A stretch of DNA of 64,000 bases, taken from Zygaena filipendulae (taxonomy: Eukaryota > Arthropoda > Insecta > Lepidoptera > Zygaenidae). The DNA lies in NCBI GenBank assembly GCA_907165275.2, contig OU015669.1:4300501-4364500 (forward strand), in the 5' to 3' direction. The position numbers and the translations under genes were made by a program. A model generated the notes under the pieces. The model was not told where the DNA came from. It did no database searches and saw only the letters and a list, made by a program, of their open reading frames with translations. This document shows positions 46,775 through 56,826 of the stretch, piece by piece (the first letter of the stretch is position 1; every line of letters begins with the position of its first letter).

Positions 46775-49700
46775 CTGCGCAGTAATTTTTTATTGGAATT
46801 CATCCTTAGTTAAGAAAATTTGCATTTTTTTTATTAATACATTTTTTTTACTATTTTACTGACATCTAATCATTGAAAATTATGCACTACAATTAAAACG
46901 AATCAATTATGCACACATATATTGATTTTTTTTTTTACTTGGTTTTAAATAATTGATTTTACTTATATTTATGCAATGTATATTTTGGAATTCGTAGAAC
47001 AGTTGATAAGATAAAATGCTGAAGAATTTCCAGTAAATTCATTTGTCTTCAGGTTGATTGTTTCATCAAAATTACGCAGCATTCATCTCCTCAATGAAAA
47101 GAACAAAATAATTTAACTTTCGTCATTATATCGAATGTTATCTGAAATGAGATTTTTCTCTAAAGTTACGTCCATAATATTTAAAAGGAAATTGAAATTT
47201 TAGTAGATAATTCTTTACATTAATGTAAAATTTGAACAAAATTACATGTAACAATAGACTCTATGGACGGTTGAAATTTATTCTTAACTATACAGGCTGT
47301 TGTTTTGGTCAGCAACGCGCGTAACGGAGGTAGTAATATAACTAATATGGGTTCTAAAAAAAATATAAAAAAAATATATTTTTTAAAATTCGGAACATTA
47401 TTTAAAAGAAAATCTCTGTACAAGATATCTAAAAATGTTTACATTAAATGGTAATTGGTAAAGCCTTAGCGCGTAGACTAGAGCTACGACATCATAGATT
47501 CTACGCGCTACGAGCAGCTACATCGCGCGTCTCGTCGTCGTCGGTACCTACCTACCTACTACCTACCTACTACCTAGGTAGGTACCTACTTTTGCACAAA
47601 CGTTTTACCTATTTAGATCACGGTAAGTAAACAAAACATTTTAGACTCTCTTTCCCTCCATACTTTACTGGGCTTAGGACCGGCAAAGGAACTGAATAAT
47701 TTAGAAATTATTAAATTAGAAATGACATTTTTATCCATTAATAATATCCATTAAAGTTCTATGGCGCTGTTATTAAGTACCTTTGGCGTATTTAAAAAGG
47801 TGAACGAACTTATTTACAATCATTAAACGTGATTTACAAATTATTGATTACACATAACACGAAGTCTTCTAAAAGTTTTTTTTATTTACACTGATTTTAC
47901 GTTAACGGTTTATCTGTTCAGTGTCTACCGCGTTGCGCGATGCACACAGAAGCACGACATCGCAAATTGTCTTTTAATCGCGATAAAACAGTTTAATTGT
48001 TCGTAATCACTTCTAAAGCGTTCAGTATCTCTTGTTTTAATGTGTCGGCGTATTCGTCATGCGTACCACTTTACGTCACCCCACAAATAAAAGTCCAATT
48101 GAGTTAGATCGGGTGAACGTGGTGGCCACGGTATGGGTCCACCTCTTCCTATCCAACGATCACCAAACTCCGATGTTAAATGGTCAATGCCAAAGCTTTG
48201 CCCAGCATCCCAGGTAGGTAGGTATTCGCGCGCGGCTGCGCACGAAAGTAGGTATTCAAGGACTGCATCTTGAACATTAACAGGGAGCCCAGATTGACCT
48301 CTAGGTACCTGTTGTGTGACGAGGTGTAGCGAATGTTACCCATTCCCTGAGACTAAAAACAACAGTCCTTATGGTGTAACGAGTTAAACTTGGACGAGTT
48401 GAAAACGTCGCACTCCACTCGGCTACACTATTCGCTTCATCTTCGCTATTACTAAATACTCAATAAATTTCACTATTGGTTAATCCTGCGAACGACCGAG
48501 CCATTTTAGCACAGAAACAACGCACGCGCAATAGCCGCGGCTGTGGAAGGCAGACTAGCTGGCGCCTGGCGCTGGCCGCTGGCGCTAGCGCCGGCGGGCG
48601 GGGGTGGCACATCGCCGCGCCCCCCGGCCCCCGTCGCCCGCCCGCCCCGCCGCATTCGCCCGCGTTCCCACCGAGGCGGGGTGTATGTAGGTACTATGTA
48701 CGTAGATACTATTGCATGCCGTATGATGCGCGCCGCGCCGCGCGGTCAACGACCGGTAGCGTAGGCTCGCCCGCTTGTATAAACAAAATAAATAATTTTT
48801 TCGGATTTTCCTTGAAAAAATAATTATTTTTTTTTATATTTTTTTGACATCAGTATCGTTAGTACAACCACCTCTGTGACGGGCGTTGTTGACCAAAACA
48901 ACATCCTGTATACATGGTTGCAACTATCGTGATTGGTCAAGCATATACTGATGATAAATTGATTGCCACCAAAAATAAAAAACTAAATTATGTAGATTAA
49001 AAATTATTGCAGCAATGAATTCAAGTTCTATATTGCTTAGAAAATGTCTTTGTGCTTAGAATCACTAAGTTAATGAGTACGCGCCCTCTACTGAGAATAA
49101 CTGATAAGAAATTCAATAGTGGGAGTAGGTAATCGATTCAGTCGTCACCGCTACATTCCGACCACAGAACAGAAAATAACAGATAGAAGGGACATCAACT
49201 TAGTTTAGTATGAAAACAGATGAAAACCAGTGTCGCGGGGTGATTTACGCACTAAAAAATTCATTGACGTAAAGAAACAGCAGTTTTGGGAATAATAAAT
49301 ATATTTGGGATGGCAGCAAAAGAAGTTTTTGGCACGTTAGAGCATTTGCTCTAACTTCTTTTGCAACGGTAGCGCGCCTGCCCCGCCTACATATTCCTCT
49401 CTAGTTAATTTATTTGCTCTGTGGTTCCGACAGACGCGGTGTGGACCGGTCTCTCATATGGTGGACCAACGATTAGAAGAATTAGTGATGATTAAAGCTT
49501 TACTCGTACCTTCATAGCTATCTCGCCGCGGCAATCGAGTTCGAAGCAATCGTAGAGATCGAGCACTTCCTTCGTCTTGGGGCTGACGTGTATGCGCAGC
49601 GCCTCGCCGTGCGACTCCATGCGCGACGCCGTGTTCACCGTGTCGCCAAAGAGGCAGTAGCGAGGCATCTTCAGGCCCACAACCCCAGCCACCACCGGCC

Positions 49701-52700
49701 CTAATCACAATTTATGAAACATTAGTAGGATAACTCTAACGGCCGCACTCAGAGTCGACTTTAATGATTACTTAGTTAAGTATAGATTTTTGAAACAAAA
49801 CTGCCGCAATCAGAGACGTTCAGTAAATTAATGTTAATTGGCATTTAATGAGATGTAACTTAATTAGTTAAATACCAATTAACATTAATTTATTAATAAA
49901 CTTGTCTGATTGCGGCAATTTTGTTTTAAAAATCCATACTTAACTAAGTAATCATTAAAGTCGACTCTGAGTGCGGCGGTAAGATAAAGTAAACATTGAT
50001 TTAAATATCGAACATCTAAGAAAGTATATCGACGGTTAAAAGGCTAATTGATCTAAACGACACTTTATTGAATAATTATATATTTATACACAAAAATTGA
50101 AATACTTACACAGATTAGTTTTAAATAAACGTAAAAATTTTCTACTAGTTGTTCCCCGCGGTTTCACCCGCGTTAATTACCATGTTCCCGCGGAAATTTG
50201 TGAATGAAAAGTACCCTATGTCCTTCTCTGTACCCCTGACACCATGTATGCAAATCACATGATGATCGGTTAAGACGTGAAAGCGTAACAATCATATAAA
50301 CTCACATTTGCATTTATAATAGTAAGCATGTGTTGTATGTATGTATGTCAATTGTATGTCATGCCTGTATGCATTCCGATCCGGAGCAGCAGTTTCTCGC
50401 CGGGCCGGTGTGGCACGGTCTTCACCCGCACCGCCCCTAGCAGGGCCAGGGACATGCGCGCTATCTCAGCCGCGTGCCGGTTGCCATTGCGCATGGGCAG
50501 CCCGGACACCACCATGTATGCGTCGCCAATCGTCTCCACCTAATGGCAACGTCGCAGCCTAGTAGCCTATCAGCTAGTTTTCAGAGTGAGTTCAATGATT
50601 AGGTAAATCACGCTTTGAGTTTTAATATATATACCAGCTGTCCCCCGCGGTTTCGCCCGCGGTAATTCCGGAGTTCCCGAGGGAATTCCAGGATCAAATA
50701 TAGATAGAAGAAACCTTCCTCATGAATTGATGAAAATCACATGAAAATCCGTTGCGTATTTTTAAAGATCTAAGCATAATTAAGGACAGACAGCGGGAAG
50801 CGACTTTGTTTTATACTATCTATCAGTGGCGAAGGGTGAAATATTGAGAGAGGGAAGCCGGAAATCTACTTTAATTTCAACTTATTAAACTATTGACTTT
50901 TCCCCGCGGTTTCATCTGCGATAAGTTCCGGAGTTCCCGCGGGAATCCCGGTATAAAAAGTCCTTAACTGTATCCCTGACAACGTTCTCAATTACGGAGA
51001 GAGATGTTGTGTCTGAAGGGAAGCCGGTGGGAATCGGCTTCTATGGTACCTTCGCCACTGCTATCTATGCATAGTGATGAATTAGACCTAAAATAAGCCC
51101 CTTTTTTATTTGATTATGAAAATTTTTATTTGATTTTTATTTCATTTTAAAATTATTTATAGATAAGACTAGCTTGGATTCATTGCTTTTCCTAGAGGAT
51201 AAACTGATCGTCAAAAAGATAAATTTCAATATAAGTAAATGTCACAATAAAAAAGAATAATTACAGATATTTACACGCTAAAAATGTAAAGAAATTAACG
51301 TGTCAAACAAACAAAACCAAAACTAAAATAAAATAAATCAAATCAATGTCAAAGGCACATTAAAAATCAAATAATTAAAATTATATAATGTAATAATGAT
51401 GTCCTAAAATTAATAAACTCATGTTAATTTTATATATTAACATCCTACCTAGTACCTACACAGATAAAAGTATTTGAAAGCGAACACCCTGTACGTTGCC
51501 GACTTTTCTCTTTAAGCTTACCTTGTAAACATCAAAATTCTCAATGATAGAATCGAAGCTTGTGTACAGGTCATTGAGCAGGTCAACGACCTCCAGGGGC
51601 GTGGATTCCGCCGAGAGCTGCGTGAAGCCGATGATGTCGCTGAAGTATATCGTCACCTGGTCGTACGTCTCGGCCATCACCGGCTGGCCCATTATCAGCT
51701 GGGAGGCCACTGACCTACGTAAGATAAGTAGGTCATTTTTCTTTATTTATAAAGAATACAAAAGAATTTGTTCCTCTTAAGTACTTTTTATCCCGGAATT
51801 TCCGCTTAAACTCTGAAATTAACGCGGGTGAAATCGCAGGACCAGCTATATTTATTTTATAATATTACTTACATAAATTATCTAAATGCTAAAATCATGA
51901 TAAATCTTATTGGTCGTTATAAATTATAGATGATAACTATAATATTAACGTCAAATCAAAATAATCATGGCTTTCTTTAATTTTAAACTTTGGATATTTT
52001 TCAATTGGTAGCTCGGTACCAATGTAAATTATGATTACCCTCAGGGCAGAAAACAATTTTCTGAAAGACTCATCTAAATAATTTTATTTATTACCGCCAT
52101 TTATCGTACTTGGTTAAGTGGAAAATTCCTCGATACACGCATTTGTTTGAAATGTGGGAGTCATGAAAATATTCAACATTAATAATATTGAAAATATTAT
52201 TAGTTATATAACTATGTATTATTATATTATTATGTAGGTTAATATGCTGTAAGGGTCTTGCTCAATCACTCGAGGTATAAAAGCTTTGAAAGTACCTCAT
52301 GATGGTCCTGTCGAGGAAAAAATCCTTAATAGATAAGAAAATTGATAGATTGAATAGTCAGACGACTGTGAAGAAAAATATTTATTCTATTGGATTTACG
52401 TCAGTAATGTTATTTTTTTTTACATTTTTACTGCTTATAGGTATACCTATAAGCAGTAAAAATGTAAAATAACTTATAAGTTATAAGTACATTTTAGATT
52501 ATAGGTACCTATTTAAAAAACTATTTTAAAATATAATACGAAATTTTGACTAGAGTTAAGTAATAACACCTACATTTAAAGAAACTGTAACAAGAGGCAA
52601 TCGATGTTAGTTAAAAAATTATTATGCAAACGGTCTTAAGTATACATAATTATACACATACCATACCGCACTTGTTGTCAACTATACGCTTTCAGGTCCG

Positions 52701-55700
52701 AAACAGTGAGTGCGCTGAATGCCTATTAATTCTATGGTTAGATACTAACTTGGGCAACAACTGATAGAGCAGTTCCTCGCACTTCCGCTTCTCCTCTAGA
52801 TAGTCCGAGGTGCGCTCCTCTACCAAGGCCTCCAGGTTGTTGGCATACTGTTCCACTTGTGTCAGCAACGTGTCCAAACGTGTCGAGGTCTCGCAGTCCC
52901 TGACACAATCACGTTATTGTTTTATATCTATACTAGACCTGCCTCTCTAAAGGTCATGAGTCATCGTAAAGTGATAGTCGATCTCTATACAAAATGAAAA
53001 AAGTTTAGGTGCCTATTTCAATATTTATTTACCTACCCATTAGTTCACAAATAAAATAACCTGTGCAAATGGCGAACGTAATACCGTGCGGTATTCTCTG
53101 CCAGTTAACCATTAGGTTAATATAATGATATAAGAAGGGGTGTGCAAAGAATATAAAAAATATAAATTCTTACATCTAACGAAAACAGAATAAACTAAAA
53201 TGTATAGGTACATGCATATTCATCTATGAAATTGGTTTCAATCACACGAACACTTCTAGCACTCTGAATACCGATATCTAGGGCAGCTGAGAGTTGAGAC
53301 CTCATTAACAAGAAGTATGTAAATCGACAACTGATGCATTATTTACTAACGGAACAGGTAATCCATTTGAATTAGGATCTACATACCCACCTACCCCTAC
53401 CTCCATAAAGCGATTCATTGCAACCATTTTTACCTATTTGAATGACGTACTCGTATGTCTATGTCTATGCTTTTTACTGACAACTTAAACTTTAAAATTT
53501 CAATCATAGGTACGAATATTTATCTAGGTACTTATCTACTACCTGTTCCCCGCGGTTTCACCTGCGGTAATTTCGGAGTTCCTGCGGGAATTCCGGGATA
53601 AAAAGTACCCTATGTCCTTCTCTGTACCCCTGATGATGTGTACGCAAAATTTCACAATGATCCGTTGAGCCGTTGAGGCGTGAAAGCGTAACAAACAAAC
53701 AAACAAACACACTTTCGCATTTATATCTAATATTAGTAAGGTTACAACCTATAACAATTTGTTTTTCTATTGTTAACGATTTAAAGATTTCTTCTTACAA
53801 CGTCACAAACTCACAAACCCACAAACTCACAAACTTTTGCTCTTTATAATATTAGTACTTATATTATAGTTCTTAGACCAATATATAATCTTAATATATA
53901 TAAATAACGCGTCACGATGTTTTTCCGCCAAGCCACTGAATCGATCATGATGCAATTTGGTCACTATGTTGTAATTTGACCCAACTTAAAAGATAGGATA
54001 GTTTTGATCCCGGAATTCCCGCGAGAACTCCGAAATTACCGCGGATGAAATCGCGGGGACAGCTAGTATTATTATAATTATAAATGCTTCATTCCGACAG
54101 TTCAAACCTAACCTAATCAGAGCGTACGTGAATACAAAGTCTAACAACATACGAATAATATTATGTCCTCTACTACTGCATAATTATATAATGCCAGCCA
54201 TTTGTAGATATGCAAGTTAGACTATCTTCACTGCAACATAATATGAGAATAGTTCAATTTGTTACCCAGCATAGATAAAGAGTATATAACCACTACTTTT
54301 TCACAAATAAAATAACTTACTTGTTAATCCTCTGTATGTTTTCCTTGAGCGCAGAAAAGTCGGGACGGTCGTCGTCGGGCAGCGTCCAGGGAGGCTCCCC
54401 CGTCAGGGACTGACGCGGCGACGCCGACAAAGGCGAAGTCCCACGGTTTCGCATCTCCGCACTACCTTTATTTTTGACACCGATAAAAACAATATTTAAA
54501 ACGCATTATTGCGAATATTTGAACTTGATCGGCTAATAATGTAAATATTTTCAAACTAGCTGTGTTCACCCGCGTTAATTTCGTACTTCCCGAGGGAGTT
54601 CCAGGATGAAAGTACCTTGTGCCCTTTTCTATAGGTATCCCTGACAACGTGTTTGCAAAATTTCATCATGATCGGTTGAGTAATTACAACGTGAACGAGT
54701 AACAAAGAAACATACAATCGCATTTATACCTACCGTATCTAATTACGTCAGTTACTCCCGACCGATCTTACCACTATCTGCTTTGAGACATACATTTTTC
54801 GTACCCTTTGAGAGAAGTCTAATTTAACAAAGAATTTATAAAGAATTCTAGCCATAGTAATAGACAAAATATTACAGTAACAAATATCTTTAATATTAAT
54901 TGTCTTCTTCTTTTATCTTTTTTTTATCTTTTACTTTCTCCTGCACACCACACCTGCACTTTCACATCAATAACGTTTCTTACAACTTTCAACCCCATCA
55001 ATCATCACTAAATACACCTAATATTATAAATGGGAATGTGAGTTTGTTTGTTTGTTACGTATTCACGCCTTAACTGCTAAACCCATCATCGTAAATTTTA
55101 ATACGTGTTGTCAGGGGTACAGAAAAGGAAAAAAAAAAGGTCACTTTTTATCCCAGAACTCCCCAGGACACTCCGAAACTAACGTGGCTGAAACCGCGGA
55201 GAAAGGATAAAATTATATAAATCTAAATTGAAGATAAACGAGCGGATTTAACTTCTAAAAATTATAAAGTTTATTTGCAATTTTTTTATTTCAAAGACCA
55301 GAAACCGGAAAGTTAAATTAGAACTTTTCTTGATCAAAAATTATATTTGTTTGACACTGACTGAATACAAAATGTAGATGTACCTATATTTTATTTATAG
55401 ATTTTCCGAGAAGAAATTTCTAATCAAAAATTTTTTGCTTGTTTCATAATCTTTAATGGCGGTGGTTTGAAGCGCCAACTCGATAAACCGCAGTCAGTGG
55501 CAGACGACATCGCCTGTCAATGGCTGGTACCTACCTACTCGAAACTAAATTAATGGAACTTCCGTTCATTCCATTACTTTTTAGAAATACAGTAAAGAGA
55601 CGCGTCTCTATACTTTGAAATCTCTTGAGCTCCTAACCAGAGAGAAGGTAATCACTACGTCTCCTAACTTTCCTTGTCATTTATTTCAATTTATTTTATA

Positions 55701-56826
55701 ATTTTATTTATCGTTTACTGCGATCTCGACGACGGAGGAAGCTACCTCTCTTATTTTATTCTCCAAAAAATATTATTATTTTATGATGATTTCTACGTTT
55801 TGAGACTCGAGCCTAAAAGTTATAAAAGAGAATTATAATATACGTAATAGCCCTAATGTCTACGCTTCAAAAAATTTTAAATCCTTTTATGGATCCATTT
55901 ATGAAGAAGAAATACTTTCACTTATTATCCATTATTTCCCGGCCATTAATTCACTCATTTCAGCAATTATAATTTATAAGTTAGAATATTTGATAGGAGA
56001 TAAAACAGTTTTCAATAAAGTGGCAATAAGTATATTTATGCTTGTCTAGAAACCTATCACAGAATTCGCTCTCTTTGATGGTAAGTAGCACTTAGCCCTC
56101 CTATATTGTTAAGAGAGTAATGTTGTAGGCTGTAGAGGTACTGTACATACTGTATTGTATAAAAGGGTTGGGGCGCTTTGACCGCATGACCGGCGACCGC
56201 AGCACATAGCAGATCCTTTTGTCAGGCTTAGGTTTCAGCCCTGTACGTAATTATATATGTATGCAAATACAAAAGGATCTTAAATAACTTAGGAGAGCAC
56301 CTCAATTGTGTTTATTTGCTACAAACTCAAAGGATACCGAAAGACCGTTTGATGTCATGTGACCGTACAAATGACGCTGTCAGTGTGGCGCAGCTTTGTC
56401 TAGACGGACCCTGTATCAACTCTTTGTGTGTCAGGCGGACCTTCTACCCAAATGGATTCGCATTTCCCATAGATACATGAGTTTTGGCTATAACTGAACA
56501 GACATATTTTAAAGGACAGAGCAGATATTATAATTAATCTTTTTTTTTTTTCAGTGTACAATTGTAGCTGTATGTTATGACTATGCTTGTAGCCCAGGCA
56601 CCGTATCATTGATATGACTGATATGGCGGTAGCTACACTCCTGTTACAAGTACAACGTATGGGCAATATAATATGATTCGACTAACGTTTGAACTTGTCC
56701 TCCAATATAGCGGCGCAGTAGTCGCACGCGAGGGTGCAGTGTGGGCGGCGGGACTCCAGCAGCGGGCTGACGGCGCGCCGCGGGCTGGGCGAGTCATCGC
56801 CCCCCGGCGGCACCAGAGACATGTCT
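46238..56826 (-). CDS. Receptor-type guanylate cyclase, C-terminal half (gene 2)
   Basis: Seven exons join in frame: 56826-56687, 54465-54321, 52899-52750, 51714-51522, 50539-50365, 49700-49510 and 46774-46238, about 509 residues. In order they encode a Ser/Pro-rich stretch, the end of a kinase-homology domain (W, then RPDF seven residues on), the dimerisation helix ([20 protein letters not shown] to LLYQLLPK), the whole class III cyclase domain and a 165-residue tail. Metal-binding Asp ([15 protein letters not shown]), the guanine-specifying Glu and Cys (VETIGD, RYCLFGD) and the NTASR Asn/Arg are all present. So it should make cGMP from GTP at the inner face of the membrane, as a dimer. The extracellular and membrane parts are not in view. 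Paralogue (Gyc32E-like, Gyc76C-like or other) cannot be fixed from this half. An AATAAA on the minus strand at 45908-45913 is one possible poly(A) site. Confidence 0.9.
47293..48908 (-). mobile_element. Decayed Tc1/mariner-like transposon in the last intron of gene 2
   Basis: Inverted ends of about 40 bp start CAGGCTGTTGTTTTGGTCA on the left and CAGGATGTTGTTTTGGTCA on the right, each flanked by TA. Inside, on the minus strand, is a broken transposase, and at 48525-48770 an unusually GC-rich block. Ends plus TA duplication indicate the Tc1/mariner superfamily. Confidence 0.8.
47930..48512 (-). pseudogene. Transposase relic of the mariner-like element
   Basis: The minus strand reads [20 protein letters not shown] then [13 protein letters not shown], the catalytic-region signature of a transposase common in insects (usual form RSPDLTPLDFFLWG). 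Further on, [19 protein letters not shown] and a Cys-Ile-X-Gln-X-Gly-X-His-like end appear, but only after a frame change, with several stops. A possible N-terminal start [14 protein letters not shown] lies near 48503. The middle is mostly deleted. Confidence 0.7.
49510..49700 (-). CDS. Gene 2, cyclase catalytic exon 3
   Basis: Acceptor gattag, then [20 protein letters not shown] and [18 protein letters not shown] to RGEIAMK, with donor AAG/gtacga. Carries the guanine-contacting Cys and the transition-state Asn and Arg. Confidence 0.95.
49740..49979. mobile_element. 240-bp palindromic MITE, Harbinger-type TAA target, in gene 2 intron
   Basis: The two halves are almost complete inverted copies, from GCCGCACTCAGAGTCGAC inward past GCCGCAATCAGA to TTAATGTTAATTGG near the centre. 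TAA stands on both sides (49737-49739 and 49980-49982), as expected for PIF/Harbinger. Confidence 0.75.
50145..50325 (-). mobile_element. Helitron copy in GC-AG intron of gene 2
   Basis: Full-length type copy: CTAG end, CCGCGG hairpin, GTGAAAGCGTAACA body and a TTTATAATA tail near 50322. It ends about 40 bases from the GC donor. Confidence 0.6.
50365..50539 (-). CDS. Gene 2, cyclase catalytic exon 2 (GC donor)
   Basis: Acceptor gccattag, then [20 protein letters not shown] and [17 protein letters not shown] through [10 protein letters not shown]. The second metal Asp and the guanine-binding Glu are here. The join to the next exon (HTG-PVVAG) demands a cut at CAG/GCATGA, a GC rather than GT donor; no GT in the next 40 bases would keep the protein. 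Confidence 0.93.
50635..51010 (-). mobile_element. Two Helitron fragments in gene 2 intron
   Basis: CCGCGGTTTCGCCCGCGG starts at 50645 and a second truncated head, CCCCGCGGTTTCATCTGCG, at 50903. Between and after them the text gaagccgg(t)gggaatcgg hints at another repeat. The rest of the intron to 51521 is AT-rich with nothing recognised. Confidence 0.55.
51522..51714 (-). CDS. Gene 2, cyclase catalytic exon 1
   Basis: Encodes [39 protein letters not shown] and [20 protein letters not shown] to FDVYK, with donor AAG/gtaagc. The Asp of FSDIIGFT is the first metal ligand. Confidence 0.95.
51778..51852 (+). mobile_element. Helitron 3'-end fragment in gene 2 intron
   Basis: Reads ACTTTTTATCCCGGAATTTC to ACGCGGGTGAAATCGCAGGA and CCAGCTA, the 3' end in plus orientation. 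The rest of this intron, 51853-52417, is AT-rich without visible structure. Confidence 0.55.
52418..52469. repeat. 52-bp perfect palindrome in gene 2 intron
   Basis: 26-bp arms with no spacer, centred on GGTATACC between 52443 and 52444. The intron is between the catalytic and coiled-coil exons. Confidence 0.9.
52750..52899 (-). CDS. Gene 2, dimerisation coiled-coil exon
   Basis: Acceptor tgtcag and donor AA/gttagt. Encodes [38 protein letters not shown] and [12 protein letters not shown]. This is the conserved signalling helix between kinase-homology and cyclase domains in all receptor guanylate cyclases; it sets the dimer and holds the basal state off. Confidence 0.93.
53538..53741 (-). 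mobile_element. Helitron copy in gene 2 intron
   Basis: Near-complete copy from CTACCTGTTCCCCGCGG to TCTAATATTAGTAAGG, with the CGTGAAAGCGTAACAAACAA tract. A second 5'-like end (ataatattagtac) follows near 53850. Confidence 0.65.
53889..54066 (+). mobile_element. Helitron (second subfamily) in gene 2 intron
   Basis: Starts TCTTAATATATATAAAT and ends GACAGCTAG then T. This is the ACGCGTCACG/AAAAGATAGGATAG subfamily also present at 31.6, 33.1-34.1 and 8.6-9.0 kb. Confidence 0.65.
54321..54465 (-). CDS. Gene 2, exon with end of kinase-homology domain
   Basis: Encodes [19 protein letters not shown], then [20 protein letters not shown] and [10 protein letters not shown], with donor AA/gtaagt. 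W and RPDF keep the spacing of the CW...RPDF signature of receptor cyclases, but Cys is replaced by Pro. The acceptor (aaataaag) lacks a good pyrimidine tract; it is chosen because only it keeps frame with the exon upstream. Confidence 0.75.
54556..54740 (-). mobile_element. Helitron copy, hairpin partly deleted
   Basis: CTAGCTGTG runs straight into TTCACCCGCG, so half of the terminal hairpin is missing. The body matches other copies (CCCTGACAACGTG, GATCGGTTGAG). Confidence 0.55.
55022..55204 (+). mobile_element. Degraded Helitron
   Basis: Plus-oriented copy: ATATTATAAATGGGAATGTG near the start, GGTCACTTTTTATCCCAGAA in the middle and GGCTGAAACCGCGG near the end, with the CTAG lost. From 55205 to 56686 the intron is AT-rich with nothing else recognised. 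Confidence 0.5.
56687..56826 (-). CDS. Gene 2, Ser/Pro-rich exon upstream of the kinase-homology end
   Basis: Acceptor gtgacag, donor C/gttagt. Reads [17 protein letters not shown], then [18 protein letters not shown] and AAILEDKFK. It is far GC-richer than its surroundings and its one-base overhang pairs exactly with the GT that opens the next exon to make Arg. It does not resemble a standard kinase-homology C-lobe, so it may be an insert or an alternative exon. The acceptor could also be two bases downstream. Confidence 0.55.

Noticed and set aside
48476..48823. 115-codon Arg/Pro/Ala-rich ORF, + strand
   Set aside because: Long only because the GC-rich block has few stops; it lies inside the mariner-like element, opposite to its transposase relic.
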